A DNA stretch of 64,000 nt from NCBI GenBank assembly GCA_012840485.1, contig DULG01000026.1, positions 1 to 64,000 of the forward strand. The letters are read 5' to 3'. Position numbers and translations under genes: made by a program. Under the pieces are notes generated by a model that had not been told where the DNA came from, made no database searches, and worked only from the letters and a program-made list of their open reading frames with translations. Source of the DNA: Clostridia bacterium. GTDB taxonomy: Bacteria; Bacillota; Thermoanaerobacteria; Thermoanaerobacterales; Thermoanaerobacteraceae. This document shows, in pieces, positions 1-7,417 of the stretch (position 1 is its first letter; every line of letters begins with the position of its first letter).

Positions 1-218
1 AAAAAGGAATAGAAAAAGGAATAGAAAAAGGAATAGAAAAAGGCATGGAGAGGGGAATAGGAGTAACTGTTATTAAGTTATTAGAGAAGAAATTTGGGAA
101 TGTTCCTGAAGAATATGTAAAGAAAATAGATGGTGCAAACAGGGAAACGTTGATGGATATTGTTGACAATATATTTGATATAGATAAGATAGAGGATTTA
201 GATAGATTTTTGAGATAA
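1..218 (+). CDS. Rpn-family recombination-promoting nuclease / putative transposase, C-terminal part
   Basis: An open frame (codons from base 3) enters from the left edge and ends at TAA 216-218. It begins with four repeats of Lys-Gly-(Ile/Met)-Glu and continues with a short helical tail ending IEDLDRFLR. A KGIE-type repeat followed by a small acidic helical tail is typical of the C-terminus of Rpn (PD-(D/E)xK, formerly transposase_31) proteins of Firmicutes. The catalytic domain lies outside the window, so the call rests on the tail only. A degraded copy of the same tail is found at 2644-2676, before the McrB-like gene. Confidence 0.6.
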   Translation, partial: KGIEKGIEKGIEKGMERGIGVTVIKLLEKKFGNVPEEYVKKIDGANRETLMDIVDNIFDIDKIEDLDRFLR

Positions 219-252
219 AGGGCGCTGTGAAAAATGGCGCCTTTATTTTTTT
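216..252 (+). terminator. Intrinsic terminator after the Rpn gene
   Basis: A GC-rich stem (arms near 216-225 and 236-245, one bulge) is followed by a run of T from 246. It overlaps the stop codon of the upstream gene. Confidence 0.7.
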
Positions 253-331
253 GTGAGATAAAAGGATTTTTGATAAATTTATAGAATAAATAAGGTAGGT
301 TATTGATTAAATGATTTTGAGAGGCATTAGG

Positions 332-652
332 ATGCGAAATAATGATTTAAGGAAGAAATTTTTTATGGATAATTATGTGGATATAGCCATAGAGGAATAT
401 TTAAAGATTAAAGAAACTGAGGATTATGTTGAAAAGTATAAAAGAGAAGTTTTAAGTGAAATAAATAACTATTTAAAGAATATAAAAATTACAGCGGAAA
501 ATGTTTTTGAAATAGTTAAGTACTTTCAGGGTAAAAATCTTGAAGGTAAGAGTTTTATTGATAAGGGTAATTTAGATGATTTATTGGAATATGCGAAAAA
601 GAGACTGGTAGAAGTAGCTGAGTTGTTTAATTATTTGGACGAGGTGGTATAA
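332..652 (+). CDS. Stand-alone paralogue of the N-terminal domain of the McrB-like protein (truncated duplicate)
   Basis: This 106-residue protein aligns without gaps to residues 1-106 of the McrB-like ATPase at 2794. Shared runs include MDNY.DIAIEEYLK, ITAEN, EIVKYFQ and VEVAELFNYL. It then stops two residues after the duplication breakpoint. I chose ATG 332, not ATG 311, because it has GAGAGG about 8 bases upstream and matches the start of the full-length copy. The upstream DNA is also duplicated, so this looks like a segmental duplication truncated in the 5' part of the ATPase gene. Its stop overlaps the ATG of the acyltransferase by one base, so the two are probably translationally coupled. 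It may be a decaying fragment or an independent small protein; no function can be assigned. Confidence 0.6.
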   Translation: MRNNDLRKKFFMDNYVDIAIEEYLKIKETEDYVEKYKREVLSEINNYLKNIKITAENVFEIVKYFQGKNLEGKSFIDKGNLDDLLEYAKKRLVEVAELFNYLDEVV

Positions 653-1692
653 TGAACAAAGAAAGGATTAAGGAAATAGATATATTGAAAGGAATAGCTA
701 TAATTGCTGTTTTGATTATCCACACAACAAGCAGTGCAGTTGTGATATTAAGCAAAACATCAATATCATATTTTGTACTGGCAATAGTCAATAGACTGGC
801 CCAGTTTGCCGTACCTGCTTTTATATTCGCATCTGCTATGCTTCTTATTTACAACTATGGCGATAGTCATGATTGGAGAGTATTCTATAAAAAGCGTTTT
901 AAAAATGTTTTGTTTCCATACATATCATGGACTTTTATTTATGGCGCATACTTAATTATGCTCTATCATATTCCGCTTAGGTCAATATTAACAGTGAGAA
1001 ACCTCTTGCTTGGTGGGATGTTTTATCATATGTATTTCATAGTAATAATAGTCCAGTTATATCTTTTATTTCCTATAATACTTTACATTTATAGACTAAT
1101 AAATAAGAATTTTTATACTGTAGTTATGGCAATAATACTTTTTCAAATAGCAGAAATAATTATATTTAAAAGCTTTATATCTAAGCATTTTAAGGATTCA
1201 TCAGTAATTTTTGCAACATATATTTCATTTATTATAGCTGGCATGTATATAGGCGAAAATATAAAATCATGGATTAAAAAATATAAGTTTATAGGTATTA
1301 TAACATTCGTAATATCTATGATATCGGGGTATTTTTTTATAGGGATATCATTAAATGCTTTTGCAGGTAAAATAATAAATAGTAATTTATTCAATCTATA
1401 TTGGTATACATATACATTAATGGCATCAATATTTTTACTGGTATTATCGGTAGGAATATTAAAATATCCTAGTATAAGTAATTTTATGATAAATACAGGC
1501 AAGCTTTCTTTTGGTATATATTTGATACATCCATTAATACTGGACATTCTTATGCACTTTTTAAAAACAAGTAAATCCTTATTATTTGATATATATACAG
1601 GGGTGGCGTTTATAACGATTTTCATTTTTTCTTATTATATTACAAAATTTATTAAGAAAATGTCCTTAAGTTCTTATCTCGTAGGGAAATAG
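652..1692 (+). CDS. Acyltransferase 3 family membrane protein
   Basis: This is a 346-residue, highly hydrophobic protein with about ten predicted membrane segments. The N-terminus (KEIDILKGIAIIAVLIIH) matches the signature of the acyltransferase_3 (OafA/YrhL/NodX) family, where the Asp, Arg/Lys and His of the first helix form part of the active site. The C-terminal GIYLIHPL motif is also typical. Members O-acylate cell-surface glycans, peptidoglycan or secondary metabolites; the substrate here cannot be told. The start ATG overlaps the stop of the preceding small protein (TAATG). It sits at the breakpoint of the duplicated segment, which suggests it arrived with the rearrangement. Confidence 0.8.
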   Translation: MNKERIKEIDILKGIAIIAVLIIHTTSSAVVILSKTSISYFVLAIVNRLAQFAVPAFIFASAMLLIYNYGDSHDWRVFYKKRFKNVLFPYISWTFIYGAYLIMLYHIPLRSILTVRNLLLGGMFYHMYFIVIIVQLYLLFPIILYIYRLINKNFYTVVMAIILFQIAEIIIFKSFISKHFKDSSVIFATYISFIIAGMYIGENIKSWIKKYKFIGIITFVISMISGYFFIGISLNAFAGKIINSNLFNLYWYTYTLMASIFLLVLSVGILKYPSISNFMINTGKLSFGIYLIHPLILDILMHFLKTSKSLLFDIYTGVAFITIFIFSYYITKFIKKMSLSSYLVGK

Positions 1693-1801
1693 GCCAAATG
1701 ACAGGGGAATGACAATGGGACGTTTCATGCGTCTTATCTGTTAGTGAAAACAATGTAAAAATAATGTAAAATGATTAAAAGCCCCCTATTTTTACGGCAT
1801 A

Positions 1802-2008
1802 ATGGAAAAAGCTAAAAATGTCTATGTCGTACCAGGAGACTTTGGTTGGGATGATGTGAGGAGCTGGACGTCTATAGAAAGGCTCTATGAAAAAGATGAT
1901 AATGGCAATGTCATAAAAGGGAATGTAGTAGGTGTGGATACAAAGAAATGTAACATAAAGGGTAGTGAAAAACTCATTGCATGGGACGTTTTGTTTGCTT
2001 TACGATAG
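1802..2008 (+). pseudogene. Fragment of mannose-1-phosphate guanylyltransferase
   Basis: About 58 codons read like the C-terminal half of a ManC/GMP-type nucleotidyltransferase: a VYVVPGDFGWDDVRSW block followed by KDDNGNVIKGNVVGVDTKKC and a KGSEKLIA block. Both ends are missing. Homology stops near base 1977, where the sequence runs into unrelated DNA containing TGGGACGTTT. A related word (TGGGACGTTTC) also occurs upstream at about 1713-1723, so the fragment may have been cut out by a mobile element. An intact enzyme is about 350 residues, so this piece cannot work. Confidence 0.7.
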
Positions 2009-2045
2009 GAACATTAATCAATCATCCTTTCATTTAATTTTTTTG

Positions 2046-2074
2046 TTGACGTACATAAAAACGTACGTTATAAT
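2046..2074 (+). promoter_or_regulatory. Promoter with YefM-type operator for the yefM/yoeB pair
   Basis: A -35 TTGACG (2046-2051), a 17-base spacer and a -10 TATAAT (2069-2074) form a near-consensus sigma-A promoter. Inside the spacer are two palindromic hexamers, CGTACA (2050-2055) and CGTACG (2062-2067), 12 bp apart centre to centre. This resembles the paired TGTACA-core operator known for YefM-type antitoxins and predicts autorepression. Confidence 0.7.
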
Positions 2075-2096
2075 TAATTTAAAAGGAGTGATTTTT

Positions 2097-2354
2097 ATGA
2101 AAAGAATACCGGTAACAACGGTAAGACAAAATATATACAAAATTTTAGAACAAATAATGGTAAGTAATGAACCTATACAGATAACTTCTAAAAAAGGGAA
2201 TGCAGTCTTAATTTCCGAAGAAGATTGGAATGCTATTCAAGAAACGCTATATTTGTTGTCAGTACCAAATTTAAGAGAAAGCATCATAGAGTCGGATAAA
2301 ATTCCCTTGGAAGAGTGGAAGGATGAAAAGGACTTAGGATGGGATATAAATTAA
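2097..2354 (+). CDS. Antitoxin, Phd/YefM family
   Basis: This 85-residue protein starts at ATG 2097 behind AAAGGAGTG. The N-terminal part (VTTVRQNIYKILEQI) and the KGNAVLISEEDWNAIQETLYLL segment are characteristic of the Phd/YefM fold. That fold binds operator DNA with its N-terminal half and wraps the toxin with its C-terminal tail (here SVPNLRESI...). The gene overlaps the toxin by 16 bases, giving the usual antitoxin-first order, and is preceded by a palindromic operator in its promoter. Function: neutralise the YoeB-like ribonuclease and repress the operon. Confidence 0.9.
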   Translation: MKRIPVTTVRQNIYKILEQIMVSNEPIQITSKKGNAVLISEEDWNAIQETLYLLSVPNLRESIIESDKIPLEEWKDEKDLGWDIN

Positions 2355-2602
2355 AATTTTCTAAATACGCTCTAAAAGATGCAAAAAAATTAGAAGCGTG
2401 TGGACTTGACAAAAAAGCAAAAGAAATTTTAAAAATATTAAAAGAAAATCCGTATCAAAATCCTCCTCCATACGAAAAATTAAAAGGTGATCTCCAAGGG
2501 AAACTGTCAAGAAGAATAAATATTCAGCACAGAATAATTTATGAAATTTTAGAGGATGAACACATTGTAAAGATATATAGGATGTGGACACATTACGAAT
2601 AG
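2339..2602 (+). CDS. Toxin, Txe/YoeB family mRNA interferase
   Basis: This 87-residue RelE-fold toxin ends in RMWTHYE, the Txe/YoeB signature. Residues that match the catalytic set of E. coli YoeB are present: Glu46, Arg65 and a C-terminal His at 85. The family cleaves ribosome-bound mRNA at the A site. The gene begins inside the antitoxin gene, so translation of the two is coupled. The reading frame and active-site residues are intact, so the pair is probably functional. Confidence 0.9.
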   Translation: MGYKLKFSKYALKDAKKLEACGLDKKAKEILKILKENPYQNPPPYEKLKGDLQGKLSRRINIQHRIIYEILEDEHIVKIYRMWTHYE

Positions 2603-2643
2603 GAATGAATGTTGAGGAATTGGTAAGAAATGAATAATGCTAT

Positions 2644-2676
2644 AAAATAGAGAATTTAGATAACTTCTTGAAATAA
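2644..2676 (+). pseudogene. Relic of the Rpn gene tail
   Basis: Codons reading KIENLDNFLK and then TAA match the last residues of the Rpn protein at the left edge (KIEDLDRFLR). The frame is blocked by a stop just upstream. The following 130 bases also match the region after the first copy. This marks the left part of the second copy of a duplicated segment. Confidence 0.55.
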
Positions 2677-2711
2677 AGGTACTATTATAGAAGTAGTGCC
2701 TTTATTTTTTG
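2671..2711 (+). terminator. Intrinsic terminator before the McrB-like gene
   Basis: A 13-bp stem (2671-2683 with 2695-2707, one G-U pair) is followed by T-rich sequence. It is the diverged counterpart of the terminator at 216-252, and separates the toxin-antitoxin pair from the McrB-like operon. Confidence 0.7.
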
Positions 2712-2793
2712 TGGAAATATAAAGGATTTTCAATAAATTTGTAGAATAGATAAGGTATACATATTAATTAAGTGTTTTTAGGGGGATCTTAGG

Positions 2794-5163
2794 ATGAAGA
2801 TTGAGGATTTAAAAGAAAAACTTTTTATGGACAATTATATGGACATTGCTATTGAGGAATATTTAAAGTTTAAAGGGACTAAGGATTATGGTGAAGAATA
2901 TAAAAAAGAAGGTTTAAGTGAGCTGAATGATTATTTAAAGGATAAGAGGATTACTGCTGAAAATATTGTTGAAATAGTTAAGTACTTTCAGAGCAAAAAT
3001 CCTCAAAACGGCAGCTTTGTTGATAAAGATAATTTAGATGATTTATTGAAATATGCAGAAAAGAGAGCTGTAGAAGTAGCTGAATTGTTTAATTATTTAT
3101 ATGAAGAATCGGCAGATTTAAAAGACAGGATAGAGAGATTTGTAAATACTGCGAAAAATTATAACGCTTCAATTAAGCTTGGTACTCCCCTTTTTGGATA
3201 TTTATTGGCAGGATTTAATAGAGAGAAATATCCTTTATACAAAGACAGTGCATTTAAAGAATTTTTGGATTCCTTTGGAATTAGTGAGACTTTAGCGGAT
3301 GTGGCAACCAAATATTTTATTTACTATGAGGTTTGCAGTATTTTACTTGATTATTTTAAACAAAAAAGTTACATAAAAAATCCAAATATGCTGGATGCAC
3401 AGGATTTCATTTATTGTATGACAAATTATAAGGAGTTGTATGTCAAAGTAAGTGTAAAATATCTTTATAAACATTCAAAAGTACTGGATTCTTTTAATAA
3501 GGATATAAATGTTTTTTTAAATTATATAAATAAATTAGATAAAACATATTTACAGGCATTGTACGATAGATACAAGGCAGATGAGAAAGTAAACCGCATT
3601 AGAGCTAGAGTATGTGAAAAAATTATAAACGATGGACAGGTAACTGCTGAAGATTTAGAAAATATAAAGAATGAGGTTGCAAGCGGGTTTAAAGAAGATA
3701 TCTTAAAGTCGTGGAATAACTTTAGAATATTGTTTCCATTGTACTACGAGATATACAAAGAAAGGGTAAATATAGAAATTAGAAAAATTTACAATAGTGT
3801 CAAATCAATATTTGATAATTTTAAATTTAAAGAAAATAAATATATTAGTGATTTTTATGGACCACAGAATTTTGGAGGGAGTAGATGTTGGTTTGCGATA
3901 TATCCCGAAAAGAAAAAAACACATAAAGAAGCTGCTCAGTTATTTTTTACAATTGGGGGAGATGAAACGGAAAAGTATTCTAATATTTCGTATGGTTTAT
4001 ATATAGGTGATAATATTAATAAAATTCTTGAAGAGAAAGGCACCAAAGAACACGATGATATAGAAACCATTGATAACCCTAATGATTTTACATATAAGAA
4101 AATGGTGAAGAAGTTTATTGAAGTTTTTGATAGGTTTAAAAAAATAAATGATATAGGAGATGACCATGGGACGGATAGTGGAGACACTGGAGGAGTAATT
4201 GATTTTGAAAAAGAAGTAAAAATAACAAGTTTGTTTTTTGAAGATGCGGAAGTGTTATCGAAACGGATATCGAATGCTTTAAAATCAGGTAAACACATAA
4301 TATTGGTGGGACCTCCTGGAACAGGCAAGTCCAAACTGGCTAAAGAAATATGTAAAAGTTACGGAGTAAAATACGAAATGGTGACTGCCATGTCCGATTG
4401 GTCTACTTATGATACTATTGGTGGTTATAAACCTGATAGGGATGGGACTTTGTATTTTGATGAGGGCGTATTTTTACGGCTTTTTAAAAATAAGAAAAAT
4501 AGTAATTACAATATCAAGTGGCTAATTATAGATGAAATAAACAGAGCTGATATTGACAAAGCTTTTGGTGCATTGTTTTCTGCATTGACAGGAGACAAAA
4601 TTATATTGAGTTTTAAGTCAAAATCTGGAGAGAATATAGTCATACGTCCGGAGGAAGATGATGAAGAAGAGATAGAAATACAAGAACATGGGTATGTAAT
4701 TCCTAAAGATTTTCGCATTATTGGAACTATGAATACTTACGACAAGACTTCTCTATATGAAATGAGTTACGCCTTTATGAGGCGATTTGCTTTTATTCCT
4801 GTTGGTGTGCCAAAAAACATTGATAAGGACCTTGTTGCGAAATATCTTAATATATGGGGGATAGAGGATAAAAGCATCAACAATGTGGATTTAAAAGAGG
4901 GACTGGCGGAAGTTTGGAATATTATCAATAAATACAGGATAGTTGGACCTGCTATTATTGAAGATATTGCTAGGTATGTGAGTGTAGAAGGAGATTATAC
5001 CTCTGCTGTGATATTATACGTTTTGCCTCAATTTGAAGGTATTATGGAAAATGATATTAGAAAATTTGCAGAGGAATTGTATAAAAGCAGTATAAGAGAT
5101 TTTGCCAGACAAAAGGATAGGTTAGATGGGTTTATAAGTGATTTTTTTGGAATAAAAATGTGA
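2794..5163 (+). CDS. McrB-like AAA+ ATPase/GTPase subunit of a modification-dependent restriction-type system
   Basis: This is a 789-residue protein. The C-terminal third is an AAA_5/MoxR-like module: Walker A GPPGTGKSK near residue 505, the McrB-family block DEINRADIDKAFGALFSAL near 580, and GTMNTYDKTS then AFMRRFAF near 642-660, with the probable arginine finger. About 490 residues precede it: a helical N-terminal domain that is duplicated at 332-652, and a region around residues 350-450 (FGGSRCWFAIYP) that may recognise DNA. In McrBC systems the AAA ring translocates DNA and activates the nuclease partner, which here is the next gene 15 bp downstream. The start is ATG 2794 behind GGGGGATC. 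No methyltransferase is nearby, so this is not a classical restriction-modification system. The DNA mark recognised is unknown. Confidence 0.8.
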   Translation: MKIEDLKEKLFMDNYMDIAIEEYLKFKGTKDYGEEYKKEGLSELNDYLKDKRITAENIVEIVKYFQSKNPQNGSFVDKDNLDDLLKYAEKRAVEVAELFNYLYEESADLKDRIERFVNTAKNYNASIKLGTPLFGYLLAGFNREKYPLYKDSAFKEFLDSFGISETLADVATKYFIYYEVCSILLDYFKQKSYIKNPNMLDAQDFIYCMTNYKELYVKVSVKYLYKHSKVLDSFNKDINVFLNYINKLDKTYLQALYDRYKADEKVNRIRARVCEKIINDGQVTAEDLENIKNEVASGFKEDILKSWNNFRILFPLYYEIYKERVNIEIRKIYNSVKSIFDNFKFKENKYISDFYGPQNFGGSRCWFAIYPEKKKTHKEAAQLFFTIGGDETEKYSNISYGLYIGDNINKILEEKGTKEHDDIETIDNPNDFTYKKMVKKFIEVFDRFKKINDIGDDHGTDSGDTGGVIDFEKEVKITSLFFEDAEVLSKRISNALKSGKHIILVGPPGTGKSKLAKEICKSYGVKYEMVTAMSDWSTYDTIGGYKPDRDGTLYFDEGVFLRLFKNKKNSNYNIKWLIIDEINRADIDKAFGALFSALTGDKIILSFKSKSGENIVIRPEEDDEEEIEIQEHGYVIPKDFRIIGTMNTYDKTSLYEMSYAFMRRFAFIPVGVPKNIDKDLVAKYLNIWGIEDKSINNVDLKEGLAEVWNIINKYRIVGPAIIEDIARYVSVEGDYTSAVILYVLPQFEGIMENDIRKFAEELYKSSIRDFARQKDRLDGFISDFFGIKM

Positions 5164-5178
5164 TTAGGGGATTTCAAG

Positions 5179-6477
5179 ATGAAGACGAGTAAGGAAGTGC
5201 TATTAGAATCTATTAAAGATGAGTTAATAGTATATCTAAAGGCCGGCAAGCTATCCCCCATACCTTTTTTAAATAAGTTAAATTTAAATATAGAGAGAAT
5301 TGAGGATTTGCTAAAGATACATTTTTTATTGAAACCTGAAGTAAGAGATTATATATTAAATCTTCCTACGATGATTAGGGAATTAAAAGTTTCGACTAAT
5401 CTTACGCAGGAGATAAATCATGACAAAATTAGAGGCAGTATAGATTGGAAAGAGACTATAAGGCAGCGGTTAAATACAAATTATAAAGACAAAACTCTTT
5501 TTTCCTGCAATGAGAAAGATAAGCTTTATAATATTAAAGAAAATATAGTTTTAAAAAAGTTTATTGAAATTTTATATAGTATTATTTTTATAGATGTCAA
5601 TATGGAGAGGTTTGTAAGCTATGACTGGTATGTAGAAGGAGAGGAGATAAACAGGATTGTCAAAGAGATATATGAAAAAAATGTTTATATGAGCAGGATA
5701 AATATTGAAGGTATAAATGTCATGGATAGGATGATTGAAGATGTTGCAAAAAACAGGAGTAAACTCTATAGTGATGCAGCTAAGCTTTTAAGAAAATACA
5801 GGCAAATTATAAATTTTAATGATGAAGAGGAGATTAAAAAACTTTTTAAGGAGACTTTTATAGAAATTGCTGATGAAAATACTTTATTTGAATTATATTG
5901 GGTTGTAAGAATTTTAAGAGATAACGCTTGTAATGAAAAAATGTATATCGTTGATGGTACTAATAATAAAATAGCCAGTTGGGAAGATGGGAATTTGTTA
6001 TACAATATTTATCACAACAGCACCGGTTCTGACAATCTAATATTTAGAATAGGGTTTGAGGAAGTAGAAAATATTGAAAATGAGTATTTTAGAAGAAAGT
6101 TAAAAATAGTTAAAAGTACTCACGAGATGGCAGCAAAGCTTTTTGAAGATAATAATGCTTTAAGCAATATTTTTTGGAGTGGCAGGCCAGATATAATTGT
6201 GGAAGTTATTAATAAGAATGAAGGAAGGATAGTAAAAATTATTCTTGGAGAGGTGAAATATACGACAGATAGAGATTACATGATACAGGGTTTAAAGGAG
6301 CTTTTGGAATATATTTATTTTATCAAAGAGAGAACTGTAAAAGGCATGTACGTTTTTGATAATCCGGAAAGTGAAATAGAGGTGGAAGGTATTTTGTTTG
6401 TGGATAATATTGATTTTAAGCCGTTGCAGAATGAGATTGTAAGGGTGTATGGGAGGGATACTAAAGAGATTTTGTAG
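5179..6477 (+). CDS. PD-(D/E)xK nuclease, McrC-like partner of the AAA+ ATPase
   Basis: This 432-residue protein has a C-terminal nuclease core: GRPDII (Asp near residue 337), then ILGEVKYT (Glu and Lys near 358 and 360), followed by a helix rich in aromatic residues. This D...ExK arrangement is that of the PD-(D/E)xK fold. The N-terminal 300 residues are helical and resemble the DUF2357-type regions often found beside McrB-like ATPases. That family name is from memory and needs a profile search. It lies 15 bp after the ATPase gene with the same orientation and probably forms one operon with it. Inferred role: the cleaving subunit of a two-gene defence system. Confidence 0.7.
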   Translation: MKTSKEVLLESIKDELIVYLKAGKLSPIPFLNKLNLNIERIEDLLKIHFLLKPEVRDYILNLPTMIRELKVSTNLTQEINHDKIRGSIDWKETIRQRLNTNYKDKTLFSCNEKDKLYNIKENIVLKKFIEILYSIIFIDVNMERFVSYDWYVEGEEINRIVKEIYEKNVYMSRINIEGINVMDRMIEDVAKNRSKLYSDAAKLLRKYRQIINFNDEEEIKKLFKETFIEIADENTLFELYWVVRILRDNACNEKMYIVDGTNNKIASWEDGNLLYNIYHNSTGSDNLIFRIGFEEVENIENEYFRRKLKIVKSTHEMAAKLFEDNNALSNIFWSGRPDIIVEVINKNEGRIVKIILGEVKYTTDRDYMIQGLKELLEYIYFIKERTVKGMYVFDNPESEIEVEGILFVDNIDFKPLQNEIVRVYGRDTKEIL

Positions 6478-6496
6478 CTTGGTTAGGAGGGATTAT

Positions 6497-6982
6497 ATGA
6501 AGATACTCCACACTGCGGACATACATTTAAGAGAATATGGAGATGAGAGATGGGAAACGATTGAGGAATTAATTAAAATTGGGAAAAAAGAGAAAATTGA
6601 CCTTTTTGTGATAAGCGGTGATTTATTTGATGCAGGAATTAATGCAGAAAATTTAAGACACAGTTTGAGAGGGATTTTTTCGGGTAATGGTTTTAAAATT
6701 GTAATATTACCGGGAAACCATGATAGGGAATCTTATCAAACGGGCATGTATTTTGGCGCAGATGTGGTTATTTTAACTGATTTTAATAAACCTTTTGAAT
6801 ATAAAGACTTGAGAGTATGGGGACTGCCTTTTGAGGACAAAAGCGGCGAAGAGATTGTTAATAAGTTTCGTTCCATAAAAGACAAGCTTATATCTGACAA
6901 GACAAATATTTTGCTTTATCATGGGGAATTGGTTGATAGTTATTTTTCGAGAAGTGATATGACCAATTGTACTTTTCCATAA
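6497..6982 (+). pseudogene. Truncated SbcD/Mre11-like DNA exonuclease
   Basis: The gene starts at ATG 6497 behind AGGAGG and encodes the first part of a calcineurin-like phosphoesterase. The metal-binding motifs are present: HTADIH, SGDLFDAG, PGNHD and YHGEL. The usual SbcD-like protein is 350-400 residues. Here only about 155 residues read correctly, and the frame then runs into the tail of a different gene, giving a chance stop at 6982. A deletion has removed the rest of this gene and nearly all of its ATPase partner. It was probably the third gene of the McrB-like operon. Confidence 0.75.
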
Positions 6983-7202
6983 GGCTTGTTCTTGGGCAAA
7001 AGCTTTTAAAAGATGAAAAAGGATTTTTTATTAAAGCCGATCCAGATAGATTAGTAAGCAGCTTGAAATGGTCAAAAATATTGCCAGAGCAGGATGGCAA
7101 ATCATATACTTTACTGCAAAAGGAGAAGTCAAGGACGCTTTAAGAGAAGATATTGAGAGGGGAGAAATTAGGTACTTTGAAGTGGAGGGTGTATCTTTTT
7201 AA
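6961..7202 (+). pseudogene. Remnant of the C-terminus of an SbcC/YhaN-like AAA ATPase
   Basis: Frame 1 from 6961 reads DQLYFSIRLVLGQKLL, then KGFF, then IKADPDRL. This is the end of an SMC/SbcC-type ATPase, but the Walker B LDDPF between FFI and KADP is deleted in frame. A second indel near 7050 moves the homology into another frame (KQLEMVKNIARAGWQIIYF...), which ends at TAA 7200-7202. The segment therefore carries at least two lesions besides the large deletion that joined it to the sbcD-like gene. Confidence 0.7.
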
Positions 7203-7267
7203 AGGCGTTGATGGGGGTAAGGAGTGTTCATATAATTGATTTAGAAATCGGGAAGGATATTTTGTTT

Positions 7268-7295
7268 TTGTGATTAAGATAAATAGTGTTATAAT
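7268..7295 (+). promoter_or_regulatory. Promoter of the aldo/keto reductase gene
   Basis: TTGTGA (7268-7273), a 16-base spacer and TATAAT (7290-7295). The transcript would have a leader of about 115 bases before the TTG start at 7418. No convincing leader structure was seen. Confidence 0.5.
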
Positions 7296-7417
7296 TGAAG
7301 GTAAGAGAAAAAAGAAAGGTGTAAAATCTTGCATAATGGAGAAAAATAATTCAAGATATTCAGGCGCAACTTGTAAGAAGGAAGAAGTTAAAATAAAAAG
7401 TTAAGGGGGTTTTAAAA

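Noticed and set aside
1-48. Tandem 12-bp repeat resembling a microsatellite or CRISPR-like unit
   Set aside because: It encodes KGIE repeats in the open frame of the Rpn-type gene and has no spacers.
2794-6477. Classical restriction-modification system
   Set aside because: No methyltransferase or specificity gene is present nearby; the ATPase-nuclease pair fits a McrBC-like arrangement.
7336-7404. 22-residue leader peptide before the aldo/keto reductase gene
   Set aside because: Its Shine-Dalgarno is weak and distant and it has no recognisable attenuation feature.
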